Below are positions 44,589 through 53,511 of a DNA stretch of 64,000 bases, piece after piece. The position numbers and the translations under genes are program-made. Below the pieces are notes generated by a model. The model ran no database searches, was not told the origin of the DNA, and saw only the letters and a program-made list of their open reading frames with translations. Within the stretch, counting starts at the first letter, position 1; every line of letters starts with the position of its first letter. The DNA comes from an uncultured Gammaproteobacteria bacterium (GTDB lineage: Bacteria; Pseudomonadota; Gammaproteobacteria; Arenicellales; Poriferihabitantaceae), in assembly GCA_947259885.1 (NCBI GenBank), contig CAMYNW010000002.1:62001-126000 (forward strand), written 5' to 3'.

Positions 44589-45788
44589 ATGGACATTGAA
44601 ACCACTAGGGTCCCTACAACCAAGAAAGGCATGAGCCTATTTGAACGATATCTTTCGGTGTGGGTTGTTCTTTGTATCGCAGCTGGTATCTCTTTAGGAA
44701 AATTTGCGCCAGGTGCCGCACGATCTCTCGATGAGATGTCTATCTTCATCAACGATGTGCCGGTCGTGTCAATCCCAATTGCGCTCTGTCTGTTCTTTAT
44801 GATGTATCCAATAATGGTGAAAATTGATTTCAGTGAAGTTCTTAAAGCTGGCAGAGCGTTGCGTCCAGTTGGGCTGACACTGTTTATCAATTGGGCGATC
44901 AAACCGTTCACCATGTACGCCATTGCAAGCTTTTTCCTTGGAACTTTCTTCATCGAGTTCATCGGCGTTGAAGCGGTAGATTATGTAAAAATGCCGTTAG
45001 CAACGGATCTACAAGTGGGCGAGACATACGGATCCGGCAAAGTGGTGCTGGTTAACGGAGTTAAGATGCTCGAAGTTCCATTATGGCGTAGCTATCTGGC
45101 TGGCTGTATTCTCCTTGGAATCGCTCCTTGCACCGCAATGGTACTGGTGTGGGGTTATCTCTCAAAAGGAAACGATGGGCATACGCTTGTGATGGTAGCG
45201 ATCAATTCGCTGACAATGTTGGTCTTGTACGGTGCTCTCGGTGGTTATTTACTTGGTGTAGGACAACTCCCCGTTCCGTGGCAGGCGCTTCTCCTTTCAA
45301 TTGGTGCTTATGTTGCACTTCCGCTGGTCGCCGGCTACCTCTCGCGAAAGTGGATTATCGCATTCAAAGGGGAAACATGGTTCAAGCAAAAATTTCTTCA
45401 CTACTTGACCCCAGTCACTATAGTCGCGTTATTAGTAACGCTGGTACTTCTATTTTCATTCAAAGGCGAAACAATCGTTCAACAGCCGCTAACAATTCTC
45501 TGGATCGCGGTTCCACTGTTTGTTCAGACCGTAGTCGTATTTGGAATCGGGTATGGACTATCCAAGATGTTTAAATTGACTTACGAGGACGCTGCGCCAA
45601 CCGCTATGATCGGCGCCTCCAACCACTTTGAAGTCGCTATTGCGACGGCTGCCATGTTATATGGGTTGTCTTCAGGAGCAGCACTCGCAACAGTTGTCGG
45701 CGTCTTGATAGAAGTCCCGCTAATGCTGATGTTGGTTCGATTCTGCTTGATCACGCAGAACTGGTTTCAACACAAACCTGTATCTTAA
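44589..45788 (+). CDS. acr3: ACR3-family arsenite efflux permease
   Basis: A 399-residue membrane protein with ten predicted helices. The essential Cys is Cys181 in [18 protein letters not shown], and [13 protein letters not shown] carries the conserved Glu of helix 9. It exports As(III) using the proton gradient. Between helices 4 and 5 it has an extra loop of roughly 40 residues (about 128-165, including [14 protein letters not shown]) that shorter homologues lack. No arsR or arsC is adjacent, so regulation is unclear. Confidence 0.92.
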   Translation: MDIETTRVPTTKKGMSLFERYLSVWVVLCIAAGISLGKFAPGAARSLDEMSIFINDVPVVSIPIALCLFFMMYPIMVKIDFSEVLKAGRALRPVGLTLFINWAIKPFTMYAIASFFLGTFFIEFIGVEAVDYVKMPLATDLQVGETYGSGKVVLVNGVKMLEVPLWRSYLAGCILLGIAPCTAMVLVWGYLSKGNDGHTLVMVAINSLTMLVLYGALGGYLLGVGQLPVPWQALLLSIGAYVALPLVAGYLSRKWIIAFKGETWFKQKFLHYLTPVTIVALLVTLVLLFSFKGETIVQQPLTILWIAVPLFVQTVVVFGIGYGLSKMFKLTYEDAAPTAMIGASNHFEVAIATAAMLYGLSSGAALATVVGVLIEVPLMLMLVRFCLITQNWFQHKPVS

Positions 45789-45902
45789 ACCTGTGGTCGG
45801 CAATATTTATCCTGTAACAGCCAGCTCGCGTGCCGGGTTCTGAAAATAAAATCCAATAAAGAGTAAAATTGAGGCCGTCAAGACTACAATATTTACTAAC
45901 CA

Positions 45903-46283
45903 ATGAGCTGGCCGAAAGATCAACAAAGTGTAATAGACGAGCCACTGGCTCTGTGTTCTACCGATCCGATGACGGGCTTTACTCGAAACGGGTGCTGCGA
46001 AACCGGGCCCGAAGATCTTGGTTCTCACACAGTTTGTGTTGAAGTCACAGCAGAGTTTCTTGAATTCAGCAGGTCGCAGGGAAATGATTTGTCGACCCCT
46101 ATACCGACCTATGGCTTCCCCGGATTAAACCCTGGTAACAGGTGGTGTTTGTGTGCAAGTCGCTGGCAACAGGCATTTGAAGCCGGTGTTGCGCCAAAAG
46201 TAGTGATGCGCAGCACCCATAAACAGGCGCTGGAGTTGTGTGATTTTAAGGACCTTGCCGCAAACGCGATCGATTTGTCCTAA
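45903..46283 (+). CDS. DUF2237 family protein
   Basis: The 126 residues are a full-length DUF2237 protein: LALCSTDPMTGFTRNGCC at the N-terminus, GSHTVCVEVTAEFLEFSRSQGNDLSTP and GLNPGNRWCLCASRW followed by APKVVMRSTH. Five or more conserved cysteines suggest a metal or redox role, but none is proven. It lies 114 bases after acr3. Confidence 0.9.
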   Translation: MSWPKDQQSVIDEPLALCSTDPMTGFTRNGCCETGPEDLGSHTVCVEVTAEFLEFSRSQGNDLSTPIPTYGFPGLNPGNRWCLCASRWQQAFEAGVAPKVVMRSTHKQALELCDFKDLAANAIDLS

Positions 46284-46317
46284 ACAACCACTTAACCTTT
46301 TTTATTCCCTCCCTCAT

Positions 46318-47553
46318 ATGGGTTCAACCAACGTAATTGTCATTGGCGCAGGCGTTGTAGGAGTGTGCTGCGCCCTGTGGCTGCAGAAAAATGGACACAA
46401 GGTTATTTTAATAGACCGAGGCGATCCGGGTGCTGGCACATCATCGGGTAACGCCTGCACCATAGCGGATTATGCTTGTATCCCGATTAACAATCCCAAG
46501 CTTTTTCGTCAACTCCCTTCTTTACTGTTTGCTAGACAAAGTCCGCTTTCCTTTGATCCCTTGTATGTCATCTCTCATTTAGGATGGATTAGCAAGTTCC
46601 TTAGAAACTGCAGCCGCAGCAGAGTTGCTTACATCATTGAAGCGTTAGGTACGTTGCTACAACATACCGCAGCAGGATTAGATCCTCTAATTAAAGCGAC
46701 TAATTCAGCCCAGTTATTCAATGACCAGGGGTGTCTATACGTTTACCAAACAAAGAAAGCGCACGAAGCTGCCTATCCATATAACTTAAGCAGGCTAGAT
46801 CATTGCGTGCAGTTCGATTGGCTGAAAAGTGATGGTATCAAAGATCTGGAACCAGGCCTTAATTTGAATTTTTATAGCGGTATGTTGTTCCGAGAAGCGC
46901 GCCAGGTCATCAATCCACAAATGCTGGTAACTCGCTTTTTCGATCACTTTGTGGCCAACGGAGGAGAGTTTATCCGAACTTCGGTAAAGGGATTGGATGC
47001 CTCTGGTCAAGCAGCAGTAATGTTAAATGGAAACACTGTTCCTGCAGATAAAGTAATCGTAGCCGCAGGTGCTTTTTCAAAACAAATCGAGAATACCGGC
47101 ACCGCTCGCTTACCGCTCGACACCGAACGGGGATATCATGTTCAGTTCGAAGGCAAACAAACATTGTTACAACGCCCTGTAGGCTGGGCTGAGGCGGGCC
47201 TGTACGCGACGCCAACCAATGAAGGACTGAGACTCGCAGGCACAGTAGAAATTGCAGGCCTTGAAAAACCGGCCAATCAGCGGAGCCTTGACTATCTTAC
47301 TCAAAAAGCCAATGAGATGTTTAATCTGGAAGAAAAACCACAACAAACATGGTTGGGATACAGGCCCACTTTGCCGGACGCACTGCCAGTCATCGGACAA
47401 AGTGTTCAATCGCCACATGTTTACTATGCCTTTGGCCACCAGCATATCGGATTCACTCTCGCTGGCATAACCGGCAAGTTAATTTCAGAGCTTGTTGCTG
47501 GGCAAGCGCCAAGTGTCGACATCAGCCCCTTCTCTCCAGAACGTTTTAGCTGA
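46318..47553 (+). CDS. FAD-dependent D-amino-acid dehydrogenase-like oxidoreductase
   Basis: A 411-residue DAO-family flavoprotein with the dinucleotide fold VIGAGVVGVCCALWL (residues 8-22), GDPGAGTSSGNACTI after the second strand, and C-terminal GYRPTLPDALPVIG and GHQHIGFTLA. The order matches DadA-type D-amino acid dehydrogenases. The ATG at 46318 directly precedes the FAD motif, so I reject the longer frame that overlaps DUF2237. Confidence 0.88.
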   Translation: MGSTNVIVIGAGVVGVCCALWLQKNGHKVILIDRGDPGAGTSSGNACTIADYACIPINNPKLFRQLPSLLFARQSPLSFDPLYVISHLGWISKFLRNCSRSRVAYIIEALGTLLQHTAAGLDPLIKATNSAQLFNDQGCLYVYQTKKAHEAAYPYNLSRLDHCVQFDWLKSDGIKDLEPGLNLNFYSGMLFREARQVINPQMLVTRFFDHFVANGGEFIRTSVKGLDASGQAAVMLNGNTVPADKVIVAAGAFSKQIENTGTARLPLDTERGYHVQFEGKQTLLQRPVGWAEAGLYATPTNEGLRLAGTVEIAGLEKPANQRSLDYLTQKANEMFNLEEKPQQTWLGYRPTLPDALPVIGQSVQSPHVYYAFGHQHIGFTLAGITGKLISELVAGQAPSVDISPFSPERFS

Positions 47554-47607
47554 CATTTGACTAACTCTACTGAATTGATTGAATCACTGTCTGCATTCGC
47601 AGTGCAC

Positions 47608-48495
47608 TCAGAATCGAATTATCGCCGCAGTTCCGAGTACCGCTACCAGCGCCCCTATCCATGCCCCTGCCGCGGGACGTTCCTTTGTTTGGTACCACAG
47701 CCACGGCAGGATCAGCACCGGAGTAGTCGAGGACAGGATCGAGGCTACGCCTATGTCACCTCTGGCAAATGCCCAGAGCAAAAGTGACACGCCAATAACA
47801 ATCGCAACTAATGCGTTCATGCTGGCATAAAAAACATGTCGTAAATTGATTGAGGTTGAAGCAGGCTCGGCCAATCCTACAAGCCGCATTCCAACTAACA
47901 GCGCTACCGCAGCGCCTATCCTTACCGTGGACGCTGCTATTGGATCTACACCGGCATCAAGCGCCGGTTTTACTATCAGGGATCCGAGTGCCTGGCCCAA
48001 ACCTGACAACAATCCAAGGCCAACGCCTACCCAAACTGCACCCTGTATTTGCTCCCAGCGGTGTAACTGAGACGCACGTTTACCCCAGATAATCGCAATC
48101 ACCACACCGCTGAATACTGCGATGATCCCAGCAATCTGACCAGGTGTGGGGGATTCACCTAGAAAAGCCACACCAAGAATAACCGCGATCGGCGCATTAC
48201 ATGCATAGAGTATCTGCGCGCGTCTGGGGCCGAGTCGCTTGAAGGCCGCAAACAATGCTGTATCGCCAATTGCAAGGCCGGCGGTTCCCGACAGCACAAG
48301 CATTGGATACCATTTAAATGGGATCATGAGCAATTTGCCGCTGACGAGAGTAATGAGCAACAACATCCCAAAGCCGGCAGATACACGCAATCGATTGAAG
48401 GCCATACCGCCGATTTCTCTTGAAGGATCGGCTGCCAGCAACGACGCAAATACCCAGGAGAATGCCGCAGCTAGTGCGGCAAATTCATAGGACAT
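47608..48495 (-). CDS. EamA/DMT-family transporter
   Basis: The 295-residue protein has about ten helices in two EamA repeats (SWVFASLLAADPSREIGG in the first half, VKPALDAGVDPIAASTVRIG in the second). Substrate unknown. Its ATG shares one base with the TGA of the Rieske-like gene (TGATG), indicating translational coupling with the formate-island side cluster. Confidence 0.88.
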   Translation of the reverse strand: MSYEFAALAAAFSWVFASLLAADPSREIGGMAFNRLRVSAGFGMLLLITLVSGKLLMIPFKWYPMLVLSGTAGLAIGDTALFAAFKRLGPRRAQILYACNAPIAVILGVAFLGESPTPGQIAGIIAVFSGVVIAIIWGKRASQLHRWEQIQGAVWVGVGLGLLSGLGQALGSLIVKPALDAGVDPIAASTVRIGAAVALLVGMRLVGLAEPASTSINLRHVFYASMNALVAIVIGVSLLLWAFARGDIGVASILSSTTPVLILPWLWYQTKERPAAGAWIGALVAVLGTAAIIRF

Positions 48496-49238
48496 CAGCA
48501 GGACACTGAGTATTCAGAATAGGTAGCGTGTGGATACACAATGGTTTGATCTTCAACGCCGGCGCTCACATCTTCTATCTTATGATCGAGCGCAAGCCGA
48601 AAACCAAATTTTTCAAAAAACTTGCTGTACAGTTCTCCCCCCCGAGTACCAACGGCATAGTACCGATCTTGTTCCAGATCGTATTCCAGTTCTATAGCAG
48701 CCAAAGGTTGGTTGGCAGGTCCCCCAACCACTTCTGCACCGCGAGCGGGATCATAGGCACTGCGTTCAGAACAACAATAAATAAGTTGACTGCGCTCTTT
48801 TTCCAGCTCATCTGCATCTACAAACCTTATCTTTTCTGGCCGATAGTTCAAAAAACTGAGCGTCTTGGTGGGGTAACTCAATTTGTGTGCACAAATTGCA
48901 GAGAAAGCGACAATCGATTTGGTCGGGCCAGCGCCGCCTTGCCAGCTATAGCTGCCTTCGGAACTAGTTTGCAAAATCTGGCCAGGCTCCAGGGTACGTC
49001 CCAAATTGAGCAGGAAGCACGGGGTCGTAACAAACGGATAGTGGAACACAAAAGCTTCGCTTTCGGCGATAAACCGGCTGTTCACCGGATTACCTTTTTC
49101 ATCTTTGAGCAATGCACGACTGTAACGTCGAACCGGTTCTGCAAGTGCGAGCTTAGCAGGATTAGTAGCAACCATTGTGGCGGTAGCCAGACAGGTTTTT
49201 ACAAATGCTCGGCGAGCTTGTATGTGTTTCCTACTCAT
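48495..49238 (-). CDS. Tat-exported Rieske-like protein with one cluster ligand replaced
   Basis: A 247-residue protein with a Tat-like signal (ARRAFVKTCLATATMVATN, cleaved near residue 33). The first Rieske motif is intact: Cys116-Ala-His118 (ICAHKLSYPT). The second reads CCSERSAYDPARG: Cys156 with Arg159 where related proteins of the CCxxHSxYDP type carry His. The codon is CGC (48762-48764), one transition from CAC. A standard [2Fe-2S] Rieske cluster would lack one ligand, so assembly or potential would change. It lies after a biotin/lipoate ligase-like gene and probably served respiratory electron transfer near formate dehydrogenase. Confidence 0.82.
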   Translation of the reverse strand: MSRKHIQARRAFVKTCLATATMVATNPAKLALAEPVRRYSRALLKDEKGNPVNSRFIAESEAFVFHYPFVTTPCFLLNLGRTLEPGQILQTSSEGSYSWQGGAGPTKSIVAFSAICAHKLSYPTKTLSFLNYRPEKIRFVDADELEKERSQLIYCCSERSAYDPARGAEVVGGPANQPLAAIELEYDLEQDRYYAVGTRGGELYSKFFEKFGFRLALDHKIEDVSAGVEDQTIVYPHATYSEYSVSC

Positions 49239-49263
49239 CGATATTCTGTTCTCCGCTAATATT

Positions 49264-50022
49264 CTACCAGTTCATATAGGCCCGGCTCGAAATCGTCGAT
49301 TGTCCGCCATCTGATAAGTTGACCACGATATCACCACTGCTGGTCACCGCCTTTGCTACTCCCTCGATCCAGGAGTCATTAATTTGCAGCTTGACCTGTC
49401 GTCCAGAGACCTCGGATCTTGTCTGCCATAACGAGAATATAGGGTCAAAACCCTTATCCGACCAAAGGTTGATCATCCTCACAAATTGGCGCGCCCAGGA
49501 CTCTAACAGTGTGTTGGCAGTCAGATCAGTAGACCCTTCAGCTTCGAGAATACTGATCGCCGGGAGAGTGAAACCAGCCGGTCCTTTTCGAACATTGACC
49601 GAGCACGTTATTGCCAACCAACGAGCGGATTCAAAATTGCCCCGATCCAACCACATGCTGCCTACTTTGTTACCAGCGATATTAATATCATTCGGCCAGC
49701 TGTAAGCAAGCGCGGTCAACGGAGATACATGGGCCGCAATAGCATTACCGAGACTGGTGATCCCGACGAAAAGCATCTCGTAATCGAGCCCCGGATCAAA
49801 ATCTGGCTGCAAAATAATTGATGCATGCAGGTTTCCTTTAAATCCCTGCCAAGGCTTACCCGCGCAGCCTATGGCCCTGGTCTGGTTTTCGGCCAATATG
49901 ATCGTTCCTTCAGCTGCGCCCTTTCCCGCTAGTTCAGCAACTACTTCCCGCAAATTTTCCACCTCACCGACAGATATTAATTCGTAGGCCGCTGGAAGCT
50001 GGGGCAAGTGATCAACCATCAT
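49264..50022 (-). CDS. Biotin/lipoate protein ligase-like protein
   Basis: The 252-residue protein has the BPL/LplA catalytic fold (ILAENQTRAIGCAGKPWQGFKGNLHASIIL corresponds to the usual GRGRxW loop; SWPNDINIAGNKVGSMWLD supplies the K-x-G lysine) and a short C-terminal DUF4444-like domain. True biotin ligases have GRGRRG; RAIGCAG here suggests a different substrate. Homologues often lie beside formate dehydrogenase gene sets, as here. Role unknown. Confidence 0.8.
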   Translation of the reverse strand: MMVDHLPQLPAAYELISVGEVENLREVVAELAGKGAAEGTIILAENQTRAIGCAGKPWQGFKGNLHASIILQPDFDPGLDYEMLFVGITSLGNAIAAHVSPLTALAYSWPNDINIAGNKVGSMWLDRGNFESARWLAITCSVNVRKGPAGFTLPAISILEAEGSTDLTANTLLESWARQFVRMINLWSDKGFDPIFSLWQTRSEVSGRQVKLQINDSWIEGVAKAVTSSGDIVVNLSDGGQSTISSRAYMNW

Positions 50023-50037
50023 TAATAAACAGGGAGT

Positions 50038-50808
50038 TTAATTCAGACTCCCCTTCGCCTCTCTCAGTATCTGAACCAAGCTCAGGTGTCCGCGCTCTTC
50101 GGCATAGTGCTCCGGAGTCCGACCCGCGGAATCGGGTTGCCGTGCTCGCGCTCCATGCTCCAGCAGAACCACTACAAGTTTAGAATGCCCTTGTGCCGCC
50201 GCATGGTGTAACGGCGTCGCCCCCTGATCATCAAGTGCGTTAATTTCTGCACCACCGGCAGCAAGCAAAAACTCTACCACCTCAACTCGGTTTTCATAGG
50301 CAGCTCGATGAAGCGGAGTCCAAAGATAGACATCTCTGGTATTCAAATCGGCGCCTCCATTTACCAGCATCCTTGCCGCTTCCAGGTGACCCTTGGCGGC
50401 AGCGATCATCAGCGCTCCCCAGCCGTTAATACCACGAATATTTATATCTACCTGCTGTTCAAGAAGCAGACCAATAGTTTCGGTATCACCACTGATCGAG
50501 GCATACATGATCGGTGTGCCGCCATTTCGATTACTGGAATGAGGATCCGCCCCTAAGTCGAGCAGGCTTCTAACCAGAGTAGTGTGACCGGACTTGGCTG
50601 CCGCCATCAATGCGGTTTTACCAGTGGAATCTGCCACGTTGATGTTTTCAACGCCTCCGCTGAGTCTCTGAATTACTTCAATATCTCCGTTCTTGATTGC
50701 CGATTTAAACTCTGCATCGTTAGCCATCAGCGGGGCAGACATCGCACCAAAAAGCAACAGCGTGCTCGTTACAAGAATTCTAAGAAGCCTGGGAAACATG
50801 TGTTGCAT
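50038..50808 (-). CDS. Exported ankyrin-repeat protein
   Basis: A 256-residue protein with a signal peptide (about 1-29, ending SAPLMA) and roughly six ankyrin repeats, e.g. GKTALMAAAKSGHTTLVRSL, GATPLHHAAAQGHSKLVVVL. It is predicted periplasmic and mediates protein contacts. The start overlaps the upstream gene by 29 bases; an ATG nine bases later (50799) is an alternative. It is the second gene of a five-gene minus-strand set. Confidence 0.87.
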   Translation of the reverse strand: MQHMFPRLLRILVTSTLLLFGAMSAPLMANDAEFKSAIKNGDIEVIQRLSGGVENINVADSTGKTALMAAAKSGHTTLVRSLLDLGADPHSSNRNGGTPIMYASISGDTETIGLLLEQQVDINIRGINGWGALMIAAAKGHLEAARMLVNGGADLNTRDVYLWTPLHRAAYENRVEVVEFLLAAGGAEINALDDQGATPLHHAAAQGHSKLVVVLLEHGARARQPDSAGRTPEHYAEERGHLSLVQILREAKGSLN

Positions 50809-51334
50809 AGTGGCTTGTTACTTCCTTCAATGCTTCAATAGCATCATATCGACCAGTAAGGCGAACCATAGCATCATGGCTGACTGCATCGTCAAGTATG
50901 CTTTTATATCCTCCCCTTTCCTGATCCTGCAGTACTATTTGTTGGGAATAAATCACCTTGTATGCGCGATCGCTGAAATAAAACTTGAGCGCCTGCTGGC
51001 GTGTCAGGTTCTGTATAGTTTCAAACTGAATATTTCCGATGCCTGGTGCGATCAGCACTTCTCCTGCCAGCGGGTTATCCGATCGCGTCATAATCTCAAA
51101 CCTCAGCATCACCACCGCCGCAGTTTGACACTCGATCAAATCTGCTTCCAGCGAAACCGGAAATACAGTATTAGACTCCTGCATTATGCGTCTATCTTCT
51201 TTACATTCCTCTCCACCGAGCTCAAAGAAAACCGCTGACTCCCATATGTTTTTATCAAACTCTAACGGTACACAAGTAGTCATGGCGCCACTGGCACGCA
51301 TACTTTTTATAATCGACGAAGGGAATCGATCCAT
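50780..51334 (-). CDS. Hypothetical protein, first gene of the ankyrin-Rieske set
   Basis: The 184 residues are not recognised. A start at Met18 (MTTCVPLEFDKNIWESAVFF, 51283) is plausible because the first residues look random. The body is mixed alpha/beta with no signal or membrane helix; YSQQIVLQDQERGGYKSILDDAVSHDA and LTGRYDAIEALKEVTSHY are the notable stretches. It overlaps the ankyrin gene and starts 112 bases after the fdh operon terminator (51446-51472). Confidence 0.6.
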   Translation of the reverse strand: MDRFPSSIIKSMRASGAMTTCVPLEFDKNIWESAVFFELGGEECKEDRRIMQESNTVFPVSLEADLIECQTAAVVMLRFEIMTRSDNPLAGEVLIAPGIGNIQFETIQNLTRQQALKFYFSDRAYKVIYSQQIVLQDQERGGYKSILDDAVSHDAMVRLTGRYDAIEALKEVTSHYATHVSQAS

Positions 51335-51445
51335 TTTCTACTTTCAGTTACGACTAACGTTCCAAACTTAATCGGGAAATTTCAAAACCCGGAAAATCAA
51401 AGCAATTCAGCAAATGTCCACGTTCGATTTTACTCTGGGTGTAAA

Positions 51446-51472
51446 AAAAGCCCCTGCCTGGCAGGGGCTTTT
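51446..51472 (-). terminator. Rho-independent terminator of the fdh operon
   Basis: On the minus strand AAAAGCCCCTG pairs with CAGGGGCTTTT across a five-base loop, followed by further Ts. It lies 18 bases after the cytochrome b subunit stop, so it ends the formate dehydrogenase transcript. Confidence 0.9.
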
Positions 51473-51490
51473 ATCAAGTTATCGTGGGTG

Positions 51491-52576
51491 TCAGCTTGCC
51501 GCAGTGGAGGGTGCCGGGGCGCTTGTCGTATCCTCCGCAATGCCAGCCTGATCCTTCACCTCTTCGTACCATAAATCATGATGCTGCTTGGCCCACTCTA
51601 CGCTGACCCGGCCCGTGGTCATACCCTCCAGGGCGCCCTCGGTACCCAGGGTACCAATATATGCGTGACCGAAAAACACGACGACCCACACTATCGAGGC
51701 AATAGCGTGAACTTGGTGCGCTAGTTGCATAGTTCCGCGGGTCGAATCCACAAAACCTAATTGGGCCATCCAGCCGATCAGCACAAGACCGCTGCCACAA
51801 ACCGCGACTAGACCGACAAAGATCACGATCCAGAACCATACTTTTTCGCCACCGTTCAGCTTACCCGCACTTGGATGGGCTTTGCTAAAAAGACCACCGC
51901 CTTTAGCAAACCATGCCATGTCGGTGCCGGTGGGAATGTTGTTCTTAACCCAGAACAACAGCATCGCGAATACACCAATGGCAAAGAATGGGCCGACATA
52001 GTTGTGCACATTGATTGATAAATTGGCCCAGGCAGAAAAACCCTTTGCTCCTAAAAGAGGGATTAAAACGGCTCTGCCAAACAGCATGCTCAGTCCACTT
52101 ATAGTTAACAACACGAATAGGATCGCGGTGTACCAGTGCATCACCCTCTCCCAGGTCTTCCAGCGAGGGACTGACATTCCAGACGCTTCTTCATCAATCT
52201 TGATACGTCCACGCACCAGAAAGAAAAGCGCGATTACACCCAGGCCAATAATGATCGCCCAACCACCGTAGTTAGCGATCATGCCATTGCGCAATTGACG
52301 CCAGTTTTGGCCGCCGTTATTGATAAATACACCGGCTTCCGGTCCACTCACCGCGCTGTACCCCGGCGCACCTTCGCGCACGGCTCGCCAGAAATTAGCG
52401 CGCTGGTTCTGATCGTTGGTAACTTGAGCATGCGCCTGTTCTCCGCTGACCAAATACGACGCAGTCGGCAAAATCATTGCGCTCAGAACAATAAACAGAA
52501 ACGACCAGGCCATCGCCTTCATTCTGCGACGCTTGGACAGCGCTTGGGGAGTATTACTCGTTGTGGTGTCTTTCAT
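51491..52576 (-). CDS. fdhC: Formate dehydrogenase cytochrome b subunit (gamma)
   Basis: A 361-residue membrane protein: N-terminal signal-like helix (about 23-48, ending SGEQAHA), a periplasmic segment to about 100, then four or more helices with the haem-ligating histidines expected for FdoI/FdnI (RVMHWYTAILFVLLTISG, INVHNYVGPFFAIG, QLAHQVHAIASIVWVVVFFGHAYIG). It takes electrons from FdhB into the quinone pool. The first 100 residues extend the E. coli type by an extra periplasmic part. A lipoprotein gene precedes it by 39 bases. Confidence 0.9.
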   Translation of the reverse strand: MKDTTTSNTPQALSKRRRMKAMAWSFLFIVLSAMILPTASYLVSGEQAHAQVTNDQNQRANFWRAVREGAPGYSAVSGPEAGVFINNGGQNWRQLRNGMIANYGGWAIIIGLGVIALFFLVRGRIKIDEEASGMSVPRWKTWERVMHWYTAILFVLLTISGLSMLFGRAVLIPLLGAKGFSAWANLSINVHNYVGPFFAIGVFAMLLFWVKNNIPTGTDMAWFAKGGGLFSKAHPSAGKLNGGEKVWFWIVIFVGLVAVCGSGLVLIGWMAQLGFVDSTRGTMQLAHQVHAIASIVWVVVFFGHAYIGTLGTEGALEGMTTGRVSVEWAKQHHDLWYEEVKDQAGIAEDTTSAPAPSTAAS

Positions 52577-52615
52577 TTTTTCTCCTGCCTGAACAATGGC
52601 TTTGTGTATTTTTGC

Positions 52616-52795
52616 CTAGCGGTCCTGCTGATGGGAAAAGCGTTCCTGTAACGCCGCAGAGTCGGTTTTCAGGTTATCCGGCGCACCGAAATATTTACCT
52701 GGCTCATGAAAAGTAACCTCATCGGATTCCCAACATCCCGTCAATAAAAAACAGGCGCAGAATAGAAAGGCTGAAGCTTTTGTATTTTTAATCAT
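52616..52795 (-). CDS. Small lipoprotein between fdhB and fdhC
   Basis: A 59-residue frame, MIKNTKASAFLFCACFLLTGCW onward in outline: a lysine start, a hydrophobic stretch and the lipobox LTGC with Cys21 as the lipid-anchored residue. The mature part (about 39 residues) is polar, includes FHEPGKYFGAPDNL, and ends SHQQDR. It sits between the beta and gamma subunit genes, downstream of a strong hairpin. Such a short lipoprotein could anchor or assemble the exported complex; no function is known to me. Confidence 0.8.
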   Translation of the reverse strand: MIKNTKASAFLFCACFLLTGCWESDEVTFHEPGKYFGAPDNLKTDSAALQERFSHQQDR

Positions 52796-52870
52796 ATCGA
52801 TTCAGCAGATAGTAGTTGAAATGGCGAAAACTGGAGAAGTCTCTCAGATTACATGCAGCATCAGTCACAC

Positions 52871-52904
52871 AAAAATCGAGGGAGGTCACTTGGACCTCCC
52901 TCGA
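52871..52904 (-). terminator. Strong hairpin-T-tract after fdhB
   Basis: TCGAGGGAGGTC and GACCTCCCTCGA form a perfect 12-base stem with a five-base loop; on the minus strand TTTTTGTG follows. It lies six bases after the fdhB stop and before the lipoprotein-fdhC genes, so it should stop or attenuate most transcription between the two halves. Confidence 0.85.
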
Positions 52905-52909
52905 CATTC

Positions 52910-53494
52910 TTAACTTCCGTAAGCAGTCTCCCAGCCCCAGGTTTGTGGTCTTCCACCGCGTTTTAAAATACGCTCACGGTAGATATCCGCCACCATATCA
53001 CCATCGCCGGCAATCAGCGCCTTGGTGGAACACATCTCGGCGCACAACGGCAGCTTGCCTTCAGCAAGCCGGTTTCGACCATATTTTTCTTTCTCAGCCG
53101 GTGAATTGTCGTCAGCAGGTCCGCCTGCACAGAACGTGCACTTGTCCATCTTTCCGCGCACCCCGAATGCTTCCTCCTGTGGATACTGAGGCGCGCCAAA
53201 GGGACAAGCGTAGAAGCAGTAACCGCAGCCGATGCACAGGTCTTTATCATGTAAAACCACGCCATCGTCGGTGGTGTAGAAACAGTCTACAGGGCAAACA
53301 GCAGCGCAAGGAGCATCAGTACAGTGCATACATGCCACTGAGATTGATTTTTCACCCGATTCACCATCTCCCAGGGTGATGACTCGTCGCCGATTAACCC
53401 CCCACGGTACTTCATGCTCGTTCTTACATGCAGTTACGCAACCATTACATTCGATGCATCGTTCTGCGTCACACAAAAATTTCATTCTTGCCAT
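52910..53494 (-). CDS. fdhB: Formate dehydrogenase iron-sulfur subunit (beta)
   Basis: A 194-residue ferredoxin-type protein with four cysteine clusters: CDAERCIECNGCVTACK, CMHCTDAPCAAVCPVDC, CIGCGYCFYACPFGAP and CTFCAGG...CAEMC, giving up to four [4Fe-4S] centres as in FDH3-type beta subunits. It wires FdhA to the membrane cytochrome. I start at 53494 (MARMKFLCD), where GGAGG precedes the ATG; the longer frame overlaps fdhA. There is no own signal, so it is exported with FdhA by Tat. Confidence 0.92.
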   Translation of the reverse strand: MARMKFLCDAERCIECNGCVTACKNEHEVPWGVNRRRVITLGDGESGEKSISVACMHCTDAPCAAVCPVDCFYTTDDGVVLHDKDLCIGCGYCFYACPFGAPQYPQEEAFGVRGKMDKCTFCAGGPADDNSPAEKEKYGRNRLAEGKLPLCAEMCSTKALIAGDGDMVADIYRERILKRGGRPQTWGWETAYGS

Positions 53495-53511
53495 GATTTT
53501 TGTCCTCCGGC

